Part shown: one piece after another, positions 1-6,774 of the stretch
Layout of the letters: each line of letters begins with the position of its first letter
How positions within the stretch are numbered: the stretch's first letter is position 1
Assembly (NCBI GenBank): GCA_027490555.1
Contig: JAIXXW010000142.1
Location: forward strand, 1-9,114
Origin: Comamonadaceae bacterium
GTDB taxonomy: Bacteria > Pseudomonadota > Gammaproteobacteria > Burkholderiales > Burkholderiaceae_C
Reading direction: 5' to 3'
DNA length: 9,114 nt
Program-made: the position numbers and the translations under genes
The notes under the pieces: model-generated
What the model saw: the letters and a program-made list of their open reading frames with translations, nothing else
The model's database searches: none
Told to the model about the DNA's origin: nothing

Positions 1-735
1 AATTTCGGCAAGACCGAAATCATCCGTGGCGTCGATCTGGCCGTGCAGGCGGGAGAACGTGTGGCGGTGATCGGGCCCAATGGCGCAGGCAAATCGACGC
101 TGTTCAATCTGATCAGCGGGCGCTTTGGTCCGACCAGTGGCGAGATCTTGCTCAACGGTGCCAGCATCAAGAACAAGACGCCCTATGAAATCAACCGCAT
201 GGGTTTGTCGCGCAGTTTCCAGATCACCAACATCTTTCCCAAGTTGAGCGTGTTCGAGAACCTGCGTTGCGCGCTGTTGTGGAGTCTGGGGTACAAGTAC
301 ACCTTCTTCAAATTCCTCTCCGGCCTCAAAGATGCCAACGAACGCACCGACGAGTTGCTGGAGATGATTCGCCTGGAGAAAAAACGCGATGTGATGGCCA
401 TGAACCTGACCTATGCGGAACAGCGCGCCCTGGAAATTGGCGTGACCATCGCGGGCGGCTCCGATGTGATCTTGCTGGACGAACCCACGGCGGGCATGAG
501 CAAGAGCGAGACCTCACGCTTCATCCAACTCATCAAGGAAGTCACGGTGGGCAAGACCCTGTTGACGGTGGAGCACGACATGGGCGTGGTGTTTGGCCTG
601 GCCGACAAGATCGCGGTGGTGGTGTACGGCGAGGTGATCGCGTTCGACACACCCGAGGCGGTGCGCTCCAATGCCAAGGTGCAGGAGGCCTACCTCGGCT
701 CTCCGGTCGCGGACAGCCAGGCGGGAGTTCACTGA
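1..735 (+). CDS. livG: LIV-type ABC transporter ATP-binding protein LivG (5' partial)
   Basis: This is one of the two cytoplasmic ATPases that power a branched-chain amino acid/carboxylate (HAAT family) importer. The reading frame is open from base 1, so the true start lies left of the window. The internal GTG at 43 is not the start, because the preceding residues NFGKTEIIRGVDLA match the ABC beta-strand region that comes before Walker A. The 244 visible residues are about 10 short of the usual LivG length. Visible motifs are Walker A GPNGAGKS (bases 73-96), Walker B VILLDEP, the H-loop VEHD (His at 574-576) and a LivG-like C-terminus. The signature is LTYAE (406-420); LivG proteins normally keep a Gly as in LxYGQ, here replaced by Ala. 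The stop TGA shares its A with the livF ATG, which indicates translational coupling. The substrate is unknown. The family call is firm; the symbol is by family resemblance. Confidence 0.9.
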   Translation, partial: NFGKTEIIRGVDLAVQAGERVAVIGPNGAGKSTLFNLISGRFGPTSGEILLNGASIKNKTPYEINRMGLSRSFQITNIFPKLSVFENLRCALLWSLGYKYTFFKFLSGLKDANERTDELLEMIRLEKKRDVMAMNLTYAEQRALEIGVTIAGGSDVILLDEPTAGMSKSETSRFIQLIKEVTVGKTLLTVEHDMGVVFGLADKIAVVVYGEVIAFDTPEAVRSNAKVQEAYLGSPVADSQAGVH

Positions 736-1430
736 TGCTGAAAATCGAAAACCTGCATGCCTATTACGGCAAGAGCCATGTGCTGCATGGCGTCAATTTC
801 GAGGTGGCGCAAGGCGAGATTGTGGCCCTGTTGGGGCGCAACGGCTCGGGCCGTTCCACCACGGCCAAGGCCATCATGGGCCTGGTCGAGTGCCAGGGCA
901 GCATCGACTGGAAAGGGCAGTCGCTCCAGGGCAAAAAGGCCTTTGAAATCGCCCACCAGGGCCTGGGCTATGTGCCGGAAAACCGCGAGATTTTCCCCAA
1001 GCTGACGGTGCACCAAAACCTGCAACTGGGTCAAAAGCGCAGCGGTAAAAATGGCCGCTGGTCTTTCGAGGACATGTTCAACATGTTCCCTCGGCTCAAG
1101 GAGCGCGAACACACCGAAGCTGGCGTGCTGTCGGGTGGCGAACAGCAAATGCTGACGCTTTGCCGGACCCTGATGGGGGACCCCGACCTGATCATCATCG
1201 ACGAGCCGACCGAGGGTTTGGCGCCCAAAATTGTCGAATTGGTCGGTCAATTCCTGCAAAGCCTCAAAACCCGTGGCGTGTCGGTGCTGCTGATCGAGCA
1301 AAAACTCACCATCGCCATGAACATTTCCGATCGGGCTTTGGTGATGGGCCATGGCAGCATTGTTTTCGAAGGCACGCCCGATGAGCTTCGGGCCAACAGC
1401 TACATCCGCAAGGAGTGGTTGGAGGTCTGA
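735..1430 (+). CDS. livF: LIV-type ABC transporter ATP-binding protein LivF
   Basis: This is the second ATPase of the LIV-type importer and pairs with LivG under the LivH/LivM permeases, which are presumably upstream and outside the window. It has 231 residues, normal for LivF. The ATG at 735 overlaps the livG stop by one base, and GGGAG at 723-727 is a well-spaced Shine-Dalgarno, so this start is preferred over the longer open frame. Motifs in order: A-loop Tyr10/11, Walker A GRNGSGRS (34-41), Q-loop region VPENREIFP (80-88), signature LSGGE (132-136), Walker B LIIIDEP (152-158) with Glu157, and IEQ at the H-loop (Gln189, as is usual in LivF). The odd point is Arg40 (CGT, 852-854) where ABC ATPases have the invariant Walker A lysine. 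The frame is otherwise intact, so this looks like a working but modified nucleotide site and not decay. It is the last gene of its operon; a terminator follows. Confidence 0.92.
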   Translation: MLKIENLHAYYGKSHVLHGVNFEVAQGEIVALLGRNGSGRSTTAKAIMGLVECQGSIDWKGQSLQGKKAFEIAHQGLGYVPENREIFPKLTVHQNLQLGQKRSGKNGRWSFEDMFNMFPRLKEREHTEAGVLSGGEQQMLTLCRTLMGDPDLIIIDEPTEGLAPKIVELVGQFLQSLKTRGVSVLLIEQKLTIAMNISDRALVMGHGSIVFEGTPDELRANSYIRKEWLEV

Positions 1431-1454
1431 GGACACGCCAGCTGAAGGTCTCCA

Positions 1455-1491
1455 GGGCGACAAAAATTCTTTTTTTGTCAGCCCTTTTTTT
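1455..1491 (+). terminator. Rho-independent terminator of the liv operon
   Basis: The left arm GGGC (1455-1458) plus GACAAAAA (1459-1466) pairs with TTTTTGTC (1472-1479) and GCCC (1481-1484), leaving one bulged A at 1480 and a 5-base loop. Seven T follow at once (1485-1491). It lies 25 bases after the livF stop. There is no T run on the opposite strand, so it works in the + direction only. The inner stem is A-T pairs; the strength comes from the GC base of the stem and the T tract. Confidence 0.85.
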
Positions 1492-1500
1492 GTCTACAAT
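1475..1500 (+). promoter_or_regulatory. Candidate sigma-70 promoter for the beta-oxidation genes
   Basis: TACAAT at 1495-1500 is a good -10 hexamer in an AT-rich gap 54 bases before the first beta-oxidation gene. The best -35 match, TTGTCA (1475-1480), sits inside the right arm of the liv terminator with a spacer of only 14 bases, shorter than the usual 16-18. A 17-base spacer would give TTTTTG (1472-1477). The predicted start of transcription is near 1507. This is the only convincing promoter in the window; the -10 is better supported than the -35. Confidence 0.5.
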
Positions 1501-1510
1501 GGCAAAAAAC

Positions 1511-1522
1511 GAACGGTCGTTC
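1511..1522 (+). promoter_or_regulatory. Candidate TetR-type operator dyad
   Basis: GAACG-GT-CGTTC is a perfect inverted repeat with 5-base arms around a 2-base centre, flanked by A6 (1504-1509) on the left and T6 (1523-1528) on the right. It starts 11 bases downstream of the -10 and so covers the expected transcription start, as a repressor site would. The short centre makes an RNA hairpin unlikely, favouring a protein-binding DNA dyad. Fatty-acid catabolism in betaproteobacteria is known to be controlled by TetR-family repressors; which regulator binds here is inference, and no regulator gene is in the window. Confidence 0.5.
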
Positions 1523-1553
1523 TTTTTTAATTTTCTTTCGAAGGAACTCCAGC

Positions 1554-3665
1554 ATGACTGCTGAATACAAAGTCCACGGTGATGTCGCGGTCATCACATT
1601 GACGAATCCGCCCGTCAACGGTCTGGGGCTGTCGACCCGCGTGGGCATCACCGATGGCCTGCAAAAGGCCAACCTCGATCCGGCCGTCAAGGCCATTGTG
1701 ATCACCGGTGCCGGAAAGGCTTTCTCCGGCGGGGCCGACATCCGCGAGTTCGGTTCACCCAAGGCCTTGCAGGAGCCGAACCTGCTGAGCGTGATCCGCG
1801 CTTGTGAAAATTCGATCAAGCCTGTGGTGGCCGCCATGCACTCGGTGGCCATGGGTGGCGGTTTGGAGTTGGCCCTGGGCTGCCACTACCGCATCGCAGC
1901 CCCCGGCACCTCCATCGCCTTGCCCGAAGTCAAGCTGGGCCTGATCCCCGGCGCGGGGGGCACGCAGCGTTTGCCGCGCGTGATCGGTGTCGAGCCTGCA
2001 CTCAACATGATCGTCAGTGGCGAGACCGTCCCCAGCGACAAGCTGGCCATGTTGCCTGGCCAGAAACTGTTCGATGCGATGGCCCAGTCTGCTGAAAGCT
2101 TGCCGGAAGAGGCCCTGGCCCTGGCCCGCAAAGTGGCTGCGGCCCATGCCGATGGCGCACCGCTGCCCCTGGTGCGCAACCTGCCGTGCAAACACCCCCA
2201 AGGCGATGCCTACTTCCAGTTCGCACGCAACATGGTCAAGGGCATGGCCAAAAACCTGCCAGCACCCGCCAAGTGCGTGGACGCGGTGGAAGCGGCCACC
2301 AAGAAGAAGTTCGAAGACGGCCTGGTGTTTGAGCGCGAAATTTTCATCAACCTGATGTGGACCCCCGAGTGCCGTGCCTTGCGCCACATCTTCATGGCCG
2401 ACCGTGCCGCCTCCAAGATCCCCGATGTGCCCGAAGACACGCCCAAGCGCAACATCCAGTCGGTGGCCGTGATTGGGGCCGGCACCATGGGTGGCGGCAT
2501 TGCCATGAATTTCCTCAATGCCGGCATCCCGGTCAAGATGCTGGAGATGAAGCAAGAAGCACTGGACCGGGGCTTGGCCACCATCCGCAAGAACTACGAA
2601 GCCCAGGTGAAGAAGGGCAAGCTCAAACAGGACAAGTACGAGCAGCGGATGGCGCTCTTGTCCACCACCTTGAGTTACGACGACATCGGGCAGGCCGATC
2701 TGGTGATCGAGGCGGTGTTCGAGGACATGGGCGTCAAGGAAAGCGTGTTCAAACAACTGGACCGGGTCATGAAACCGGGTGCGATTTTGGCCACCAACAC
2801 TTCGACGCTGGATGTCAACCAGATCGCCGCTTTCACCGGCCGTCCGCAGGACGTGGTGGGCATGCATTTCTTCAGCCCGGCCAACGTGATGAAGCTGCTC
2901 GAGGTGGTGCGTGGTGCACAAACCGCCAAGGACGTGCTGGCCACGGTGATGGCGATTGGCAAAAAGATCAAGAAAACATCGGTGGTCTCGGGCGTGTGCG
3001 ATGGCTTCATCGGCAACCGCATGATCGAGCAGTACAGCCGTCAGGCCGGTTTCCTGATCGAAGAAGGTTGCACCCCCGAGCAAGTGGACAAGGCGGTCGA
3101 AAAATTCGGTTTTGCCATGGGTCCTTTCCGCATGGGCGACCTGGCGGGCAACGACATCGGCTGGGCCATCCGCAAGCGACGTTACGTTGAAAAGCCCGGT
3201 CTCAAGTACAGCAAGACCGCAGACTTGCTGTGCGAAATGGGTCGCTATGGGCAAAAGACCGGCGCAGGCTGGTACGACTACCAGGCCGGCAAGCGCGATG
3301 CGATCCCCAGCGCCGTGGTGGTCGAGATGATCGAGAAGCACCGCGCCGCCTTGGGCATCACACCGCGCAAGATTGCCGACGAGGAAATCGTGCAGCGCCT
3401 GGTCTACGCCCTGGTCAACGAGGCCGCGCACATCCTCGAAGAAGGCATTGCCAGCAAGGCCAGCGACATCGACATGGTCTACCTGACCGGTTATGGCTTC
3501 CCGATCAGGCGTGGCGGGCCCATGAACTACGCCGACACCGTCGGCCTGTTCAATGTGGCCGAAGCCATGAAGCGCTTTGCCCGCAATCCCCACGACGACG
3601 CCCAATTCTGGCAACCCGCGCCGCTGCTGGCACGGCTGGTGGCCGAAGGCAAGACATTCAATTGA
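1554..3665 (+). CDS. Bifunctional enoyl-CoA hydratase / 3-hydroxyacyl-CoA dehydrogenase (FadB/FadJ type)
   Basis: This cytosolic beta-oxidation protein hydrates 2-enoyl-CoA to (S)-3-hydroxyacyl-CoA and then oxidises it with NAD+ to 3-oxoacyl-CoA. It has 703 residues, close to FadB/FadJ (roughly 710-730). Residues 1-190 are a crotonase domain, with SGGAD (58-62) and GGG (101-103) for the oxyanion hole and both catalytic glutamates, Glu105 (GGGLE) and Glu125 (LPE), 20 apart as in the family. The NAD-binding domain begins near 300 with GAGTMGGG (308-315). The dehydrogenase dyad is His438 (GMHFFSP) and Glu450, 12 apart as expected. Two C-terminal 3HCDH domains follow (about 480-575 and 610-700; FGFAMGP and GYGFPIRRGGP). 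AAGGAA at 1541-1546 is a good ribosome binding site 7 bases before the ATG. It is the first gene after the promoter/operator and lies 20 bases before the thiolase. FadB and FadJ cannot be told apart by eye, so no symbol is given. Confidence 0.95.
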   Translation: MTAEYKVHGDVAVITLTNPPVNGLGLSTRVGITDGLQKANLDPAVKAIVITGAGKAFSGGADIREFGSPKALQEPNLLSVIRACENSIKPVVAAMHSVAMGGGLELALGCHYRIAAPGTSIALPEVKLGLIPGAGGTQRLPRVIGVEPALNMIVSGETVPSDKLAMLPGQKLFDAMAQSAESLPEEALALARKVAAAHADGAPLPLVRNLPCKHPQGDAYFQFARNMVKGMAKNLPAPAKCVDAVEAATKKKFEDGLVFEREIFINLMWTPECRALRHIFMADRAASKIPDVPEDTPKRNIQSVAVIGAGTMGGGIAMNFLNAGIPVKMLEMKQEALDRGLATIRKNYEAQVKKGKLKQDKYEQRMALLSTTLSYDDIGQADLVIEAVFEDMGVKESVFKQLDRVMKPGAILATNTSTLDVNQIAAFTGRPQDVVGMHFFSPANVMKLLEVVRGAQTAKDVLATVMAIGKKIKKTSVVSGVCDGFIGNRMIEQYSRQAGFLIEEGCTPEQVDKAVEKFGFAMGPFRMGDLAGNDIGWAIRKRRYVEKPGLKYSKTADLLCEMGRYGQKTGAGWYDYQAGKRDAIPSAVVVEMIEKHRAALGITPRKIADEEIVQRLVYALVNEAAHILEEGIASKASDIDMVYLTGYGFPIRRGGPMNYADTVGLFNVAEAMKRFARNPHDDAQFWQPAPLLARLVAEGKTFN

Positions 3666-3685
3666 TTCATTAAAGGTTCACCATC

Positions 3686-4861
3686 ATGACGAATGCTGTC
3701 ATCGTATCCACCGCACGCACCCCACTGGCCAAGAGCTGGAAGGGTGCCTTCAACATGACCCACGGCGCCACCCTGGGCGGCCACGCGGTGCAACATGCCG
3801 TGGCCCGCGCCGGCATCGAGGCCGCCGAGGTCGAAGACGTGATCATGGGCTGCGCCAACCCCGAGGGCGCCACCGGCGCCAACATCGCCCGGCAAATCGC
3901 CCTCAAGGCCGGTTTGCCCATCTCGGTCTCGGGCATGACCGTGAACCGGTTTTGCTCGTCGGGCCTGCAAACCATTGCCCTGGCCGCGCAACGCATCATC
4001 GCCGGTGAAGGCCAGGTGTATGTGGCCGGTGGCGTGGAAAGCATCTCGTGTGTGCAGCAGGAGATGAACCTGCACATGCTGCAGGACCTGTCCTTGGCCA
4101 AGATGAAGCCCGAGATTTACTGGAACATGCTGCAAACCGCCGAGCAGGTGGCCAAGCGCTACAAGATCGGCCGTGACCGCATGGACGAGTACGGCGCTGC
4201 CAGCCAGCAAAAGGCCTGCGCGGCCCAGGCCGCGGGCTTGTTCGCCGACGAAATCGCCCCCATCACGGTGACCGCTGGCGTGGCCGACAAAGTGATGGGC
4301 CTGATGACCAAGCAGGTGACCGTCAGCGTGGACGAAGGTCTGCGCGAGGGCACCACCGTGGAGGCCATCAGCGGTCTGCGTTCGGCCTTGCCTGGCGGCC
4401 TGATCTCGGCGGGCAATGCCAGCCAGTTCTCGGACGGCGCCGGTGCCTGCGTGCTGATGGACGAAAAGTTGGCCGAGCAGCGGGGCCTCAAGCCCCTGGG
4501 CCGATTCCTGGGCTTTGCGGTGGCCGGTTGCGAGCCCGATGAGATGGGCATTGGCCCCGTGTTCGCCGTGCCCAAGGCCCTGTCGCGCCTGGGCCTGACG
4601 GTCAACGACATTGACCTGTGGGAGCTCAACGAGGCCTTTGCGGTGCAGGTGCTGTATTGCCGCGACAAGCTGGGCATCCCTGCCGAGCGTCTGAATGTCA
4701 ACGGCGGCGCCATCGCAGTCGGTCACCCCTACGGTGTCTCGGGCCAGCGCCTGACGGGCCATGCCCTGATCGAAGGCAAGCGCCGCGGCGCCAAGCGCGT
4801 GGCCGTGACCATGTGCATCGGCGGCGGCATGGGCGCTTGCGGCATCTTCGAGGTGCTGTGA
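3686..4861 (+). CDS. Acetyl-CoA acyltransferase (thiolase family)
   Basis: This thiolase carries out the last beta-oxidation step, cleaving 3-oxoacyl-CoA with CoA to acetyl-CoA and a shortened acyl-CoA. It has 391 residues, the normal thiolase length. The nucleophile is Cys90 (NRFCSSG), NEAFA spans 315-319, His347 lies in GHPYG, and the second catalytic cysteine, Cys377, lies in CIGGGMG (377-383); all are intact. It begins 20 bases after the upstream stop with an AAAGG ribosome binding site at 3672-3676, so the two form a FadB/FadA-like pair (alpha then beta). GHPYGVSG differs from the commoner GHPLGASG, a variation near the active site that may reflect substrate class. A biosynthetic acetoacetyl-CoA thiolase is possible from sequence alone, but the setting favours degradation. 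A hairpin with a T run follows the gene. Confidence 0.95.
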   Translation: MTNAVIVSTARTPLAKSWKGAFNMTHGATLGGHAVQHAVARAGIEAAEVEDVIMGCANPEGATGANIARQIALKAGLPISVSGMTVNRFCSSGLQTIALAAQRIIAGEGQVYVAGGVESISCVQQEMNLHMLQDLSLAKMKPEIYWNMLQTAEQVAKRYKIGRDRMDEYGAASQQKACAAQAAGLFADEIAPITVTAGVADKVMGLMTKQVTVSVDEGLREGTTVEAISGLRSALPGGLISAGNASQFSDGAGACVLMDEKLAEQRGLKPLGRFLGFAVAGCEPDEMGIGPVFAVPKALSRLGLTVNDIDLWELNEAFAVQVLYCRDKLGIPAERLNVNGGAIAVGHPYGVSGQRLTGHALIEGKRRGAKRVAVTMCIGGGMGACGIFEVL

Positions 4862-4868
4862 AGGTGCA

Positions 4869-4894
4869 GGCCATCGGCTGTCGCCAGGATGGCT
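4869..4894 (+). other. Small stem-loop after the thiolase gene
   Basis: GCCATC (4870-4875) pairs with GATGGC (4888-4893), with a G-T closing pair outside and a possible inner GGC/GCC helix (4876-4878 with 4883-4885). It is followed by GATTTTC, only four T. By itself it is a weak terminator at best; it stands directly upstream of the stronger hairpin at 4902-4937. Confidence 0.4.
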
Positions 4895-4901
4895 GATTTT
4901 C

Positions 4902-4937
4902 AAAGGGGCAGGGGGCATGATGCCTTCTGCCCTTTTT
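4902..4937 (+). terminator. Long hairpin with T tail: internal terminator or attenuator
   Basis: A continuous 16-pair stem runs from A4902-A4917 against T4921-T4936, with a TGA loop (4918-4920) and G-T wobbles at 4905/4933, 4912/4926 and 4913/4925. The GC core is GGGCAG/CTGCCC (4906-4911 with 4927-4932), and five T follow (4933-4937). It lies 40 bases after the thiolase stop and 22 bases before the acyl-CoA dehydrogenase ATG. I see no promoter between it and the next gene, so partial read-through seems likelier than a full stop. Confidence 0.7.
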
Positions 4938-4959
4938 CCATTGCAAGAGAAGACCCGAC

Positions 4960-6774
4960 ATGCGTTTGCGCCCCACCCTCGATTTTTTGCTGCATGACTG
5001 GCTCCAGGTGGAAAGCCTGCAAAGCCGTGAACGTTTTGCCGACCACTCGCGCGACACCTTTGACGCGGTGCTCGACACCTGCGAGCGCATCGCCCGCGAG
5101 AAATACGCCCCCTTCAACCGTTTGGTGGACACGCAGGAGCCGCAGTTCGATGGCGAGAAGGTGATCCTCCCGCAGGCCACCCACGATGCTTACCAGGCCT
5201 ATGCCGAGTCCGGCATGCTCAGCGCCGCGCAGGATTACGCGATTGGCGGCATGCAGTTGCCCTACACGGTGGAGGCTGCGGCCAATGCCTTTTTTGCCAT
5301 GGCCTCGGTCAGCATCGGTTCGGGCATGCTGACCAGCGGCAATGCCAACTTGCTCATGGTGCATGGCACCGAGCTGCAAAAACAGGTGTTTGCCGCCAAC
5401 GAGTTTTCGGGCCGGTTCTCGGGGACCATGTGCCTGTCCGAGCCCCAGGCCGGATCGTCGCTCAGCGATGTGACGACCCGCGCCACCCCCGATGGTTCCG
5501 ACTTTGCATCCGACCCGCTCGGTCCCCGTTACCGCCTCAAGGGCAACAAGATGTGGATCTCGTCGGGCGAGCACGAGTTGTCTGAAAACATCGTCCACCT
5601 GGTCTTGGCCAAGATCCCCGACGACCAAGGCCAGCTGGTGCCCGGTGTCAAGGGCATTTCGCTGTTCATCGTGCCCAAAAAGCTGGTGGACACCCAAGGT
5701 CAGCTGACCGGTGAGCGCAACGATGTGGCGCTGGCCGGGCTGAACCACAAATGCGGCTGGCGTGGCACCACCAACACCTTGCTGAACTTTGGCGAGGGCA
5801 AGTACCCGGTGCGCGGCAGCGCAGGGGCTGTGGGCTATTTGGTCGGCCAAGCGGGCGATGGCCTGCGGTGCATGTTCCACATGATGAACGAGGCCCGCAT
5901 CGGCGTGGGCATGGCCGCCACCATGCTGGGCATGGCCGGTTACTACGCCAGCCTGGACTACGCCAAAAACCGTCCGCAGGGCCGCCCTGCCGGGGCAGGG
6001 GGCAAGGATGCCCGCCAGCCCCAGGTGCGCATCATCGAGCATGCCGACATCAAACGCATGCTGCTGGCCCAGAAAGCCTACAGCGAGGGCGCCCTGGCGC
6101 TCGCGCTGTACTGCGCCCGGTTGGTGGACGAGCAACACACGGGCACGGCCGACAGCGCCGATGTGGCCCACTTGCTGCTCGAGGTGCTGACGCCCATCGT
6201 CAAGAGTTTTCCCAGTGAATGGTGCCTGGAGGCCAACAGCTTGGCCATCCAGATCCACGGGGGCTATGGTTACACCCGCGACTTTCCGGTGGAGCAGTAC
6301 TGGCGCGACAACCGACTGAACATGATCCACGAGGGCACCCACGGCATCCAGGCCATGGACCTGCTGGGCCGCAAAGTGCGGATGGAAAACGGCCGGGGCT
6401 GGCAGCTCTTGGCCGAGCGCATGCGGGCCACGGCGGCCCAAGCCCAGGCGCATTGGGCGCCGGAAGCCGCAGCCTTGCGCGACGCCCTTGAGCAAGTCGC
6501 ACAAGCCACCGAGCAGGCCTGGGCGGGGGCCGAGCCGGCGCAGGCCCTGGCCAACGCCGTGCCCTACATGCAGGCCTTTGGGCACACCGTCATCGCCTGG
6601 ATCTGGCTGGATGTGGCCTGCAGCACGGCCGACGCCAGCAGCCCTGCGGCCCAGGGACGCCACGCCGCCTGCCGCTACTTTTTCCGCTACGAACTGCCCA
6701 AGATCGGTGCCTGGCTGAATGTGGTGCGCAGCCGCGATTCGACCTGCGCCGATCTGCCCGAGGAGGCGTTTTGA
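4960..6774 (+). CDS. Acyl-CoA dehydrogenase, long form with extra C-terminal domain
   Basis: This FAD enzyme should catalyse the first beta-oxidation step, making a 2-enoyl-CoA and passing electrons to ETF. It has 604 residues, much longer than classical acyl-CoA dehydrogenases (about 380) and like the roughly 600-residue group with an N-terminal extension and an extra C-terminal domain, which includes DmdC-type enzymes. An N-terminal helical part spans about 1-155. MCLSEPQAGSSLSDV (157-171) and MWISSGEHE (198-206) are the middle-domain FAD/substrate motifs. The C-terminal helical domain carries QIHGGYGYTRDFPVEQYWRD (431-450) and NMIHEGTHGIQ (454-464), with Glu458 at the catalytic base position. 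Residues 475-604 are the extra domain. The ATG is preceded by a modest AAGAGAAGA (4945-4953). The gene sits downstream of a strong hairpin and overlaps the next start by one base. The substrate is not predictable from sequence. Confidence 0.93.
   Translation: MRLRPTLDFLLHDWLQVESLQSRERFADHSRDTFDAVLDTCERIAREKYAPFNRLVDTQEPQFDGEKVILPQATHDAYQAYAESGMLSAAQDYAIGGMQLPYTVEAAANAFFAMASVSIGSGMLTSGNANLLMVHGTELQKQVFAANEFSGRFSGTMCLSEPQAGSSLSDVTTRATPDGSDFASDPLGPRYRLKGNKMWISSGEHELSENIVHLVLAKIPDDQGQLVPGVKGISLFIVPKKLVDTQGQLTGERNDVALAGLNHKCGWRGTTNTLLNFGEGKYPVRGSAGAVGYLVGQAGDGLRCMFHMMNEARIGVGMAATMLGMAGYYASLDYAKNRPQGRPAGAGGKDARQPQVRIIEHADIKRMLLAQKAYSEGALALALYCARLVDEQHTGTADSADVAHLLLEVLTPIVKSFPSEWCLEANSLAIQIHGGYGYTRDFPVEQYWRDNRLNMIHEGTHGIQAMDLLGRKVRMENGRGWQLLAERMRATAAQAQAHWAPEAAALRDALEQVAQATEQAWAGAEPAQALANAVPYMQAFGHTVIAWIWLDVACSTADASSPAAQGRHAACRYFFRYELPKIGAWLNVVRSRDSTCADLPEEAF
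6760..6766 (+). promoter_or_regulatory. Ribosome binding site deciding the Dabb gene start
   Basis: GAGGAGG lies inside the last codons of the acyl-CoA dehydrogenase gene, 7 bases before the ATG at 6774. This spacing favours that ATG over the TTG at 6771, which would leave only 4 bases. Confidence 0.8.

Noticed and set aside
267..734. Possible N-terminal extension of LivF in the same frame
   Set aside because: It lies wholly inside livG in another frame, its sequence is Arg/Gly-rich without motifs, and the ATG at 735 has a proper ribosome binding site and gives a normal LivF length.
1504..1528. The A6/T6-flanked dyad as a second rho-independent terminator
   Set aside because: The two-base centre cannot form a loop without opening pairs, the GC stem would be only four pairs, and it lies downstream of a good -10, so a protein-binding site is the better reading.
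1755..3614. Long open frame (619 codons) on the - strand opposite the bifunctional hydratase/dehydrogenase gene
   Set aside because: It is a mirror of strong G/C third-position bias in the + strand gene. The translation is rich in His, Gly, Gln and Asp in a low-complexity manner with no recognisable domain, and the + strand protein is clearly real.
3527..4918. 463-codon open frame on the - strand opposite the thiolase gene
   Set aside because: Same codon-bias shadow; it runs through two genes and the terminator hairpin and shows no family motif.
5985..6000. Perfect inverted repeat CCCTGCC-GG-GGCAGGG
   Set aside because: It lies inside the acyl-CoA dehydrogenase gene where it encodes an Ala/Gly-rich surface linker (about residues 342-348). 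There is no T run, and GC-rich coding sequence produces such repeats by chance.
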